From Viola odorata (Eukaryota; Streptophyta; Magnoliopsida; Malpighiales; Violaceae), in assembly GCA_963691705.1 (NCBI GenBank), contig OY829542.1, forward strand, positions 29,808,579-29,872,578: DNA of 64,000 nt. Direction: 5' to 3'. The notes beneath the pieces were generated by a model. That model was not told where the DNA came from. It searched no databases and worked only from the letters and a program-made list of their open reading frames with translations. Shown here one piece after another: positions 30,918 through 41,251 of this stretch (position 1 is the stretch's first letter; each line of letters opens with the position of its first letter). The translations under genes were made by a program, and so were the position numbers.

Positions 30918-33000
30918 TATAACAATTAATTTCATGGCATAAAAAAATAAGTGATTTAAACAAGTAAGCATGTGCATTGATTTTATCATGCATACGAATA
31001 CGATATGAGTTCTTTAACATTTTTAAATAGCATGCATATAAGTAATATTTGCGGAAAGCATTGAATAAATAAAAGAGACTAGAAAGCATACTTGCGTTGC
31101 GTGATCTTGATCTACCGTGCAAATTGAAAGTATTATCGATGTTTCGAAAATAATAAATAAGAAAAACGCATGCAAACATTTATTTAATTTATGACAAACC
31201 AAGCAATTAATTAAATAAAACATGGCATAGCAAATAAACCAATCATTTAAAACATGCAAGCATTTAATTAAATAAAACATGGCAAACACGAAACAAATTA
31301 TTCATAACATGCCAACATACAAATATTTTTTACGATAATTCATCATGGCATAATTACGAAAGGGAGCATACGAACATTTCATGTGATTTAAACATATCAT
31401 AAAAGCATACGAACATTTCTTACGATTTAAACATGTCATAAAAAAATCATACGAGTATTTCATAAATATTAAACATGTCATAAAAGCATGCGAGCATTTC
31501 ATAAATCTTGACGAAAATAAATGGGTCGGGCCCCACAATTTAGATTTTTGGACATTAAAAAATGTGCCAAGCCCAAATTTTAATTTAAAACAAAATGGGC
31601 TTGGCACAAGCCAAGCCCACCACCTTTCTATTTTCTTTCCCGCCAACGGACTTACCTTCTTCTTCCTTATCACGTCGCCGACGCCACTGTCGGCGACAAG
31701 GAAGGGAACTCCGACCACCAAACCCCCTTAAAATAGACCCAAAAAATCACTCAACTCTCTAGCAGCTCAAACCATTAATCACAGCAAGAATTTTAAAACA
31801 AAAAAGTGGCATTTTTAACAAGTGAAAAACAAGTTATTTAACATGCATATATTGTCATTAATTACTCAAGACATCATACAATTAATTTGAAGTAAGGGAA
31901 ATGAAATTGGCATGAAAACTAAGCATGTGAGGTAAGTTTTAGCAATTTATTCATGCATTAAGGATAAAAACGAAATTAAAGAAAAGCTAGAGTGAGAAAG
32001 CTTACCTTGTCGAGGAGAGATTTTAGCCAAGAAGGTAGTGCAAGAAATGGAGATTAAGAGGAGATTTTGGTGCCCTTTTCTTGTTGTATGAAGCTTGCTA
32101 TTTATAGAGGAGAAGAAAAAATTGGAGTCGGTTTGCATGTGTGGCTGCAAACCGACGGGAAGCAAAAGGGAGAAGGTGATGATGATCTTTTGGCCGGAAT
32201 AGTGAGCTAGCTAGTTTGGTATGTGGCCAAGGATGATAAAATGGGAGGTTGTAGTGATCTAAATGAGTTGGCGTCGAGTTGGAGGGTGAGGATGAATTAA
32301 ATGGGATTTATGTATAGTAAATCCCATTTTTGGGTACGAACGGGATATTTTTGGTACGAGTAAAATCGCTTGAAAACAAAAATAAATCCAAACCGAGGGA
32401 ACCACGGTGTGTAGAAAAATAAGACACGAAAACTAGTATACAGTGAAAAAATATAAAGTTTGATTTAACACATTTATTGTCTCTTTCAAAAATGTCAAAA
32501 GTTCGGACGCAAAATAAATGTCCTTACGACAAAAATTGATCGAAACCAAACTCGATGGCGTGAAAGAGAAAAATAGTACGTAATTATCAATTGAAGAAAT
32601 AATACGTTCGACCCACGGTCCGAGGAAACTTACTCGGGACCAAAAAAGTTCGAGCGAAAAGACAGTCGAAAGTATGAAAAAAATGAGAAGGTACGAAATG
32701 ATACGGAATATTAAACAAACTAGCCTAGGACCAAGAATCGACAGAAATTTGACCTAGACGAGCTATTAAACGCGGTAAACATAAAAATACGTAAATGCGT
32801 TGACGAAAAAGCGTAAAATACGGTTTAGTCGAAAATACGAGAAAAATATGAAAAGTTCAAAAGATGTCAAATGACGTGAAATATTAAAACAAATAATCCA
32901 TGATCAAAAATTGATTGAAATTTGATGTAAACGGGCTATTAATGCGACATGCAATAAAATGAAAAAAGTTGTGACGTAAGTCAAAATTCGGGTAGCAACA
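30913..33000 (-). repeat. 3' LTR of element B, U3 side (2088 bp, interrupted)
   Basis: Matches 42086-44139 of B's 5' LTR with scattered changes and an extra segment of about 45 bp near 30995. It ends at 33000 in GGTAGCAACA, the complement of TGTTGCTACC. The remaining ~0.83 kb, corresponding to 41252-42085, is missing here because element A inserted. TATA box at 32099-32106 (minus). Confidence 0.9.
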
Positions 33001-33067
33001 GTTGCCCCCTCTTTACTGTCTGATAAAAAATATAGTGTAACTGAAATTTTTTATAAGCAGTAAAGAC
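33001..33067 (-). promoter_or_regulatory. Polypurine tract and hairpin of element B
   Basis: The complement of AAAGAGGGGGCAAC lies at 33001-33014. CTTTACTGTCTGATAAAAAA (33011 on) pairs imperfectly with TTTTTTATAAGCAGTAAAG (about 33047-33065). Same design as in A and C. Confidence 0.7.
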
Positions 33068-33129
33068 GGTTGCCCCAAGTCTTTACCATGTTTTGAATAC
33101 ATCCTGACTGGTTGAGATGTGAGATTACT

Positions 33130-33450
33130 CATGAATTGAAAGATATAGTCTCTTAGGGAGGAGTAATAATTTATGCAGAAAAGTAGTCGCTTAAGGAGGA
33201 GTTATATAGATAGACAGGAAAGTAGTCGCTCAAGGAGGAGTATTTAGATAGACAGGAAAGTAGTCGCTCAAGGAGGAGTATTTAGATATAATATGCGGAA
33301 AAGTAGTCTCTCAAGGAGGAGTATTTAGATATAACGTGCGGAAAAGTAGTCGCTCAAGGAGGAGTATTTAGATAGATAGGAAAGTAGTCGCTCAAGGAGG
33401 AGTATTTAGATATAACGTGTGGAAAAGTAGTCGCTAAAGGAGGAGATAAT
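33130..33450 (-). repeat. Tandem array with CTCCTTGAGCGACTAC core (B)
   Basis: About eight units of 35-45 bp. On the plus strand they read AGTAGTCGCTCAAGGAGGAG followed by TATTTAGATA. Counterpart of the arrays in A and C. Confidence 0.85.
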
Positions 33451-33639
33451 AATTATGCACAAATGTAGAATTATGCAAACTGAGGGTAACACTCATACTT
33501 CATATGTTTTGACAGAAAAGTAAATGAGAGTTGGAACGTACCTTTGCTTGAGCATTCTGACGGCTCAACGTGAATTTGTGAATGGTGATCTTGGACGGCC
33601 ATTCCACTCTTCACAACTTGATTGGATTCGTGTGACGAA

Positions 33640-34245
33640 ATCCGTGGCGAGGGCATTACAACGATTTTCCATCGAAGACCCAATTTGAAGGTTGATGGAA
33701 TTTTATGACGAGGGGATTACAATGACGTTTTATCGAAGACCCAAGGTTGAGGAGTGGTAACGTTCTCCATTCGGTTGTTGATTGGATTTTGCTGAAAATC
33801 CGAGACGACGAGGGCTTTACAACGATTTCTTCATCGAAGACCCATTGATGAGGAGTGGTAACGTTCTTATTCGGTTGTTGATTGGATTTTAACAAAAATC
33901 CAAGCCGAGGGCTTTACAACGATTTCTTCATCGAAGACCCATTGATGAGGAGTGGTAACGTTCTCCATTCGGTTGTTGATTGAATTTTAACAAAAATCCA
34001 AGCCGAGGGCTTTACAACAATTCCTTCATCGAAGACCCATGGTTGAGGAGTGGTAACGTGCTCCATTCGATGTTGATTGGATTTTTTTCTGAAAATCCAA
34101 GGCATGGGTATTACGACGATTCCTTTATCGAAGACCCATGGTTGAGGAGTGGTAACGTGCTCCATTCGATGTTGATTGGATTTTTTCCAAAAATCCAAGG
34201 CGTGGGCATTACGATGATTCCTTCATCGAAGACCATGGTTGATTC
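33640..34245 (-). repeat. Tandem repeat of about 97 bp, six to seven copies (B)
   Basis: The phrase TCATCGAAGACCCATG or a close variant recurs near 33668, 33731, 33830, 33927, 34026, 34122 and 34222, followed by GAGGAGTGGTAACGT. Element A holds a single diverged relative near 27330-27420. The open frames on the minus strand only echo the repeat. Confidence 0.85.
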
Positions 34246-34499
34246 CAATGAAGCATATATATGTGTCCTGCAAATATGAAGGAAGCAAACACGAAGCAAC
34301 AACAGATAAAAAAAGAGAGCAAACGACCTATGTGGGAAATATCAAATATTCCTACATTTTACCCATGACTTACCCCCAAGTTTTTTTGTTTGGAATGAAA
34401 ATGATTTCTTTGTTTAAGAAAATAAATTCAAGCCTCTTTTTTTGGATAAAATGTTCGTCCAATTTTCGTTATATGAACATGATTGATTCAAGTCTAGAT

Positions 34500-34725
34500 A
34501 ACATCTACGTCTTGTTCAGGAAATAACGACCTCAAGGACAAGACTTTCCCATGACATGCAGCTGTAAGCAATCCTCACCAGATATTAGTGTTTGTGCTCA
34601 CGCTCAGAAAATAAGGTTGTGTTTACACTCCAAAAAATGCAATAAACATAGCACAAAAATTAAATTTGCAATGTCAATCCGAGTGAAAGATGAACATGCA
34701 TGGGCATTCAAATAATCAAGAGGAC
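34500..34725 (-). promoter_or_regulatory. Conserved 3' noncoding block (copy in B)
   Basis: On the minus strand it reads TTCACTCGGATTGACATTGC ... AACACTAATATC ... GGTCGTTATTTCCTGAAC, matching A and C in order and position. Confidence 0.6.
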
Positions 34726-35394
34726 TTTGCGAGAGATTGGAAAATGAGAGATTTTGCAAAAAAGGAAAGTTTGTTGTGTGGTGCGTGTTTGCTGTCTTGC
34801 TTTTTTTAGGAAGGTTTTAATGAGTTTGCGCTCAACGATTAATTGTGATGAGAGCAAACTATGGTGAATGATGTTTTGATGATTTGATTATGGCGAAGAG
34901 CAAAGCTTATGAGTTTCTTCTTTCGTCGGGAGGAGGGGCGTTCTTCTTCATGTTTATTTTTTATGGACCTTGTTGATGATGATTCTTCCCCTTTTTTTGC
35001 ACTTACTTCCTTTTGATTTGTGTTTCTTAAGGGAACTTCTCTTTGTTTTTTTTTTTTTTTTTTTTTGTAGGTATAAGTAGAGAGAGAAGCAAATGAAATT
35101 CCCTTTGTCTTGAATTTTTCGGGCAACGACCTTTGATTGATTCTTTTTGCTTTTCTGTGTATTAGTGCGAACTGTCACCCTTAGGCGGGAGTTTCCCTTT
35201 CGTCCTGCTGATTTGTCGAAATGAACTTAACATGCTCATGGTGCTTTGGTTGGCCATTCTAGTTGAGCACTTACTTGTTTGCGAGGAGTTTTTTTTTAAG
35301 GGTTTTGAGGTGGCAAAAGGAATGTAGGGTGGTGGGTTTAGTTGGAAAAAATAAATTAAAAGGGGAAGAAAACGCAAAGTCCAATGTCATCTTA
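34726..35394. other. B: 3' noncoding region, no gene seen
   Basis: Contains a T-run at about 35048-35066 and no supported ORF. Confidence 0.4.
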
Positions 35395-35605
35395 CCATTA
35401 TCCCATGTCTGATGGTTCATGTACCCTGGATATTATGCAAATCTAACTAGCACCTAGTTTAGCATCTACACTCATGAAAGAAAATAAGGCGTGAAGGCCA
35501 AAAATACTCATTGGGATATGTTTGTGACTGCTTACATCTAAACATGTCATGGATATAAGAGTTAACAGACAAGATCATGTATGTTTATATGATTTCTAAT
35601 GAAAG
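35395..35605 (+). pseudogene. Broken copy of the antisense ORF seen in C
   Basis: The plus strand (antisense to B) matches C's 17209-17430 minus frame: YHYPMSDGSCTLDIM is readable, followed by TAA and further stops. The DNA stays alignable to about 35600. B has no intact donor at the place where C has ACAG|GTAATA. Confidence 0.5.
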
Positions 35606-35959
35606 CCCAAGTTATCCGTGAATTAATAAAAATGATGAATATGCTTGATTTATGGAATGTTTCAAAAACGAGGGATTTTTTGTTTTCCTCCTCTTTCCTC
35701 CCCCCCCCCCCCCCTTTTTTTTAGCCCAAGTAGCACATGTATAAAGAGATTTTTTTTGCGAAAACTAAGGATTTTAGCAAACATTAAACACGCACATTTG
35801 TAACAACGTAGATCGTAGGATTTTTTTTTTAAATTACGACAATGTAAGTTGCGAAAATGTAACTTAGGAAGGAAATTGCGAAAAGGTAAAGGATTACTTC
35901 TCTGATTTTGTGGCGTGTGGAGGGCCAACAATCCAATCGGTTCACTGGCATGGAGTAAG

Positions 35960-36235
35960 TTGAGATCTGGACGGGGGCACCGCAAAATTCAGATTTTGAG
36001 GAAGAGATGTGATCTGAGCGGGGATACCGCAAAATTCAGACTTTGAGGAAGAGATGTGATCCGAGCGGGGATACCGCAAAATTCAAACTTTGAGGAAGAG
36101 ATGTGTTCCGAGCGGGGATACCGCAAAATTTAGACTTTGAGGAAGAGATGTGATCCGAGTGGGGATACCACAAAATTCAGACTTTGAGGAAAAGATGTGA
36201 TCCGAGCGAGGATACCGCAAAATTCAAACTTTGTG
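35960..36235 (-). repeat. Tandem repeat of 47 bp, about six copies (B)
   Basis: The unit contains GATCCGAGCGGGGATACCGC, AAAATTCA and ACTTTGAGGAAGAGATGT, with copies starting near 35963, 36011, 36058, 36105, 36152 and 36199. It lies between gag and the 3' blocks, where C has pol. Confidence 0.9.
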
Positions 36236-36689
36236 TTATTTTTTTTTTAGAACAAGAATGCACTAAGTATGTTGATTAGGAATCCCATTGCGGCGATGAT
36301 TCGTATGTAAGGAGATCATCACTATGGATTAGCGTGAAGTGTTTATGTTCCTCGTGTCATTCCTTTAGACTTTTATCGTTTGCCCCTAAGTTTATCCTTT
36401 CTAACTCCTCCTGACGAGGGACTATCTCCTTCTCCGAACCTTTATTTGAACGGACCAACTCGGGTGGAACCCCCAATCTCATCCTCAGTTGGGGTGATAA
36501 TTTATTTACCATTAAAGACATTGGGTACATCAAGACAAACCGATTTATTTATTTATCAAAAGCTTTTGCCAATTTTAGGGAAAAAGGAAAACAACAACAA
36601 AACAAAACAAAAACATATGCAGTAGGGAGACATTCGAAAGCACAGCGGCGGCTGGTTGCACACGGGCTCCCTAGGTTTCTTCACGAGCT

Positions 36690-38315
36690 CTATATAAAAC
36701 CCCTACTGCCTAGGGCCTGGTTCAGAAGTGGATTGGCGATTGTGTTAGGTCCTTTGGCTAACCCTTCGAAAGAAATCCATCCGCTCTTGAGTAAGTGATT
36801 AACCTTTCCTTTAAAGGAAAAATAGTTTTCTAGAGGATGGCCCGGCGCTCCAGAATGGTACTCGCACTTTGCGTTGGGGTCATACCACCTCGGGTAAGGA
36901 GGTTGGAAAAGGAGGGGTGGGATCGGCGCAATCTGCCCGGCTGTCAAGAGATGCTTGTAAATCTCCCCAAGAGGAACGGGAAGAGGTGGCAGTGGATCCC
37001 GGTTCCAATGATTACTTGGGTTATTTTGGTTGTTTGGCGGGTTATATGGAGGAGATGGGAATGGTGCAGGGTACTGTGAAGGTGGCGCGAAAGGTGGCCT
37101 GTAGCTAGGCTGGTGAGAGGCAAAGTTGACATCTTTCTTTATGATAGACTCTTCTTTAGGTGTTACTTCTGGTGTGAAAACAACGATCCTCCTAGACTTA
37201 ATTTCATGTTCTACCCTCTCGGCCACTAGAACCATGTCGGAAAAGCTACTTAATGGATTGGAGATAAGATAGGTATAGTAAGGAGTTTTGAAGGTGTCCA
37301 CAAAAATTGACAAGAGATCTTTGTCATTCAAAGGAGGAGACATCCTGGAAGCTAGTTCTCTCCACCTCTGAGCATAAGTTTTCACCGATTCTTCTATTTT
37401 TTTCTCAAGATTCTGGAGATTAGAACGGTTTGGTGCTACCTCCATGTTGAACTTGTATTGTTTGAAGAAGGCGTCAGACAAATCTCTCCAAGTCCTGATT
37501 TTGATCCTATCCAGACTCATGTACCAAGTCAATGCATTTTTGGTCAAGCTCTCCCTGAATAGATGGATCAACAAAGGCTCATTGTGTACCATATCGGCCA
37601 TTTTGTTGCAATAGGCCTTGAGGTGAGTTTTTGGGCACTCGATCCCAGTGTACTTCTCGAAATCTAAAATTTTGTATTTCGGAGGCATTATGATTCCTGG
37701 GACCATGCACATGTCGTCTGGTCCTGTGGGGTCAAAGGGGTCTGTTCCTTCAATAGCTCTGAGCCTTTCCTCTAGTAGACTCAATCTATCCATATTTGGT
37801 GTCTCTATGATGACAGTGTTAAGACAAAGGGGTAGTAGAGGTGTTGACGTAAGTGGTGGTTGCGTGGGATTGACAGAAGGAGGCCAAATTCTCGTGGGAT
37901 CGGGAATCATGACTTGAGCAGAGTGACTCTGAGGAGGGCGAACGCCTTGGGATTCTTGATGAATCAGGTCTTGACTTGGGTCTAAAGCAATGTTAACCAT
38001 AGAATGCTGCAGAGCTGTAGTAGTTTCTCCTCCTGTGTTAACAACAGGGTTTGTGGTGATGGGTACAGTGAAAGGATCAATCCATTTCCATTGACCCCCA
38101 GGAACTGAAAATTATTGGGGTCCTGACGATCCAGCGATGGCGGATGAGGAAGGTCCCATCATTTGACTCGGATCAAAACCGGGTGGGAATTCAGTGGTTA
38201 CTTCATCACACTCTTTCTCGGCCCGAGCGACCCTTTCTGTAGTAGCCCTAACTTATTCTTCCAGTTCCGTAATCCTAGCAGCCAACCTCTCTTCTGTCTT
38301 AGCTTTTTCGGCCAT
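36690..38315 (-). pseudogene. gag: gag of element B (two in-frame stops, truncated Cys/His region)
   Basis: Starts at ATG 38315. TAA follows at codon 21 (38255-38253) after ITELEE, exactly as in C. A second TAA lies near 38115 (minus frame). The frame is then open to 36690. The Retrotrans_gag core is clear (KAYCNKMADMVHNEPLLIHL, LTWYMSLD, WRELASRMSPPL). The single Cys/His module reads CEYHSGAPGHPLENY: the last Cys is replaced by Tyr. The second module and the duplicated pair found in C are absent, and the frame ends soon after ANPLLNQ. No protease or pol follows. Gag would bind and package element RNA, but this copy is probably inactive as protein. Confidence 0.9.
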
Positions 38316-38869
38316 TTTTCGTGCTTGAAGTCTAGTTACGGGGAGCCTTGGTGGAGTAGTTTTCCTTCGAGGAGCTATTGTTAACCTGAAAAGTAAGCAA
38401 AGGGAAAAAGTGGTAAGCATAGGTGATAATACGAGTATGACATCTAATCCTGAGACCCCCACGGTGCTTTGATCAATCTTCTGGCCACTCTTTCACTTGA
38501 TACTTTTAGGGGGAGCGAGAAACGGGCCTATCTTGGATTGGTGTTTCTGGTGGAGGTATGAAGGAAGTCTTCATTCATTCTAACGACGCAAAGTGATATT
38601 GGACACTATCAATGAAAAAAAAGCCTTGAAGCAAACCAACGTTAGTGCTTATCATGCTTGGAACTCTCCTTTTGTAATGAGCTTATGAGCCTATTCTTTA
38701 TTTGAAGAGCGAGGCTATCATGCCGAGAGGTTCCGACGAATAATTGAGAGACGAAAGCCATGTCTATGATGAGCATAGATGATAAAACTCGGCTGGGAAG
38801 CACCTTGAGCAACATTCATAGTAGCTCTTTCTTGCATACTGACATTCCATCTTAGGGGATGAATTTTAA

Positions 38870-40175
38870 ACAAATTTATAGCGCTCCTTTAGCCATTTAT
38901 GCCCATGTCGGCCAAAACAAAAGGGTGTGCGACTGCAACCGAGAAGAAACAACCCTCTTTGTATTCTGAATTTTTTTTTTGTGCGAGACGCACCGCTCAG
39001 AAAATTCTGAAATTTTGTGTGAACAGACCTCAACCTGTTATCAACGTCTTTCGTGTTTTGACTGAGTGGAAATTGTGAGCAAATCGCTTTGATATTGGCC
39101 GAGACAAAAGATCACGCGGCTGAAACCGAGAAGAAACAACGACCTTTGAATTCCGAATTTTTTTGAGAGACGTACTGCCCAAAAAATCTGAATTTTGGCG
39201 TGAGAAATCTTCAGCCCGTTATCAACGTCTTTTATGTTTTGGCTGAGTGGAAATTCTGAGCCAATCGTATCCATATTGACTGAGACAAAAGATCGCGCGG
39301 CTTAGACTGAGAAAACTGTCATCCTTACGTCCAAATTATTTGCGAGCGATGCGCTGCCCAGAAATATCTCATCTTTGGTATAGGAAATATTCAATTTGTC
39401 ATGAACATTTTTCGTGTTTTGGCCGAGTGGAAATTCCTAGCCAATTGCGTCTATATCAGCCAAAACAAAAGAACGCGCAGCTGAGACCAAGGAGAACAGC
39501 CATCTTCACGTCTAAATTATTTGTGAGAGATGTATCACCCAGAAAATTCTGAAATTTGGTGTGGGCATACTTCAATCCGTTATCAACGTCTTTCGTGTTT
39601 TGGGCGAGCGGAGACTCTGAGCCAAACGTGTTGATATTGGCCAAAACAAATGAGCGCGTGGCTGAGTAAATAATTTTGGAGGTCAAAAAAATGATTTTGA
39701 AGGGATTTTGAGCCGAAGCTAGAAGCATGCCGCTAGGGGTCAGGCGGGATGCCGCCAGAGACAGACTTAGGAGCCAATCGTGGCTTTTTGTAGGCCTTCC
39801 TTGGGACTGAGATGTGCTGCCCAGAAAATTCTGAAATTTGGTAAGGGCGAACTTCAATGCGTTATGAATATCTTTCGTGTTTTAGTCGAGTGGGAATTCC
39901 GAGTCAATCGCATTCATATTGGCCAAGGTAAAAAAGTGTGCGGCTGGCCGAGAAGAAACAACTATCTTCGCATCCTGAATTTTTTACGAGAGATGTGCTA
40001 CCCAGAAAACTCTGAAATTTGGTAAGGGTGAACTTCCATGTGTTATGAACGTCTTTCGTGTTTTAGTCGAGTGGAAACTTGGGGCTAATCGCGTTCATAT
40101 TGGCCAAGGTAAAAGAGTGTGCAGCTGAACTCAAAACAACTATTTCTTGCGTTCTGAATTCTTTTTTTTTTTGGT
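38870..40175 (-). repeat. Leader tandem array of about 180-bp units (B)
   Basis: About seven units contain ATCAACGTCTTTCGTGTTTT or a variant, GAGTGGAAATTC-GAGCCAATCG, TATTGGCCAAAACAAAAG and CTGAGACCGAGAAGAAACAA. They recur near 38909, 39096, 39277, 39456, 39638, 39918 and 40100. One unit near 39665-39790 carries an insertion with other sequence. Satellite-like unit length, in a 5' leader and not a 3' UTR. Confidence 0.85.
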
Positions 40176-40474
40176 GAGTGTGCTTTTATTTCCAAGGTCA
40201 GTCTTTTGTGTTGGTGTTTTTTTTTTGGCTTCGGGTATTGTTTTGATTTTGAGGAGAGTCATATATTCGTGAGTAATGGTCTTTTAATATCTTTTGCAAA
40301 GTGAAAAGGGACAACTCACATAATTTATCTGAATAATTTACGAGCTTTGTCATCCAAATACATGTTGGATCAACTATCTAGATATATCTAAAAGCTAGTA
40401 GACAAAGTCTAGGTACATCGTTACATGGGGTGAAAAAGAAAAATCTAAGCAACTGATGCATGATCTTGAAGGTG

Positions 40475-41028
40475 TCAATCTTGAGAGTCAGGATCCGTTT
40501 GCTCATCCTGAGTTAATTCATTTCTTAACCTTCTAATCCTAGTTATGTCAAAGTCCGTAACCTCCACCTTTATCTTAGTTGTGATGTCTGGGACAAAGCT
40601 AGGCTTCAACATATTTCCTCGTGCGGCTTGGTTATCAAAACTTCTACCCCCGAAAGTATCAAGTGAAAGTAATGTAGGCACTGTCATTTTGAACAAGCAG
40701 GATGGGTCCCTGGGAACAATAAAATAGAGTTCCAGTATTAGTAAATTGAACGAAATGTGCTACTAGGTTCTTTACATGCATTTACTAAAAATGGTGCGGA
40801 AGAGAAAAAAAGAACGTAGAAAACATGATAAACAAAGCTATGATTAAACAAGTATGATGCACATGATGAGGACTTTTAACGTCGACTAATTTCTAACGGC
40901 CTGAAGGTTCCCGACGATACCATAGAATGGTCCCTAAAGTGTCGTCCGGTGTCAACCGATTCCTTGCGGAACCAGGCAACCTTTCGTACTAGCTTTAGGG
41001 GTTCGAGCGGGTTGAGTTTCAAGAACAT
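40475..41028 (-). pseudogene. Leader ORF of element B, counterpart of the one in C
   Basis: On the minus strand the first part opens at ATG 41028 (FLKLNPLEPLKLVRK, TGRHFRD). The second contains TVPTLLSLDTFGGRSFDNQ and ends at 40475. The likely donor (CTATG|GTATCG, about 40921/40920) and acceptor (TTCCCAG, ending 40710) match C's, but canonical joining is off by one base here. The second part has a longer, different tail (DITTKIKVEVTDFDITRIRR). Confidence 0.45.
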
Positions 41029-41233
41029 TACCCAAGACTTGAGTCCTAGGGTGTCACTAATCCCCTCCTAAACTTATTTGGTAGGTGACCTTTGGGTGTA
41101 GGGCCTATGCATGAGATGCGTATGACAGTTGATCAAAGCGTCTAACAAATAGTCATGAAAATAGTTTATTAAAATCAGTAAATAAAAAAAAACAAACACC
41201 TTTTTAAAAAACCGTCTTCGACCCTACTAGTCC

Positions 41234-41251
41234 CCAGTGAAGTCGCCAAAC
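41234..41251 (-). promoter_or_regulatory. Primer binding site of element B
   Basis: On the minus strand, GTTTGGCGACTTCACTGGGG directly follows the 5' LTR. Same primer type as C. Confidence 0.75.

Noticed and set aside
33656..34302. Repeated WVFDEGIVV-type peptides on the minus strand
   Set aside because: They follow from the 97-bp DNA repeat. Frames shift between copies and no start or domain is shared.
35700..35722. Long C-run followed by a T-run
   Set aside because: Simple homopolymer. Possible length error in the assembly. No function inferred.
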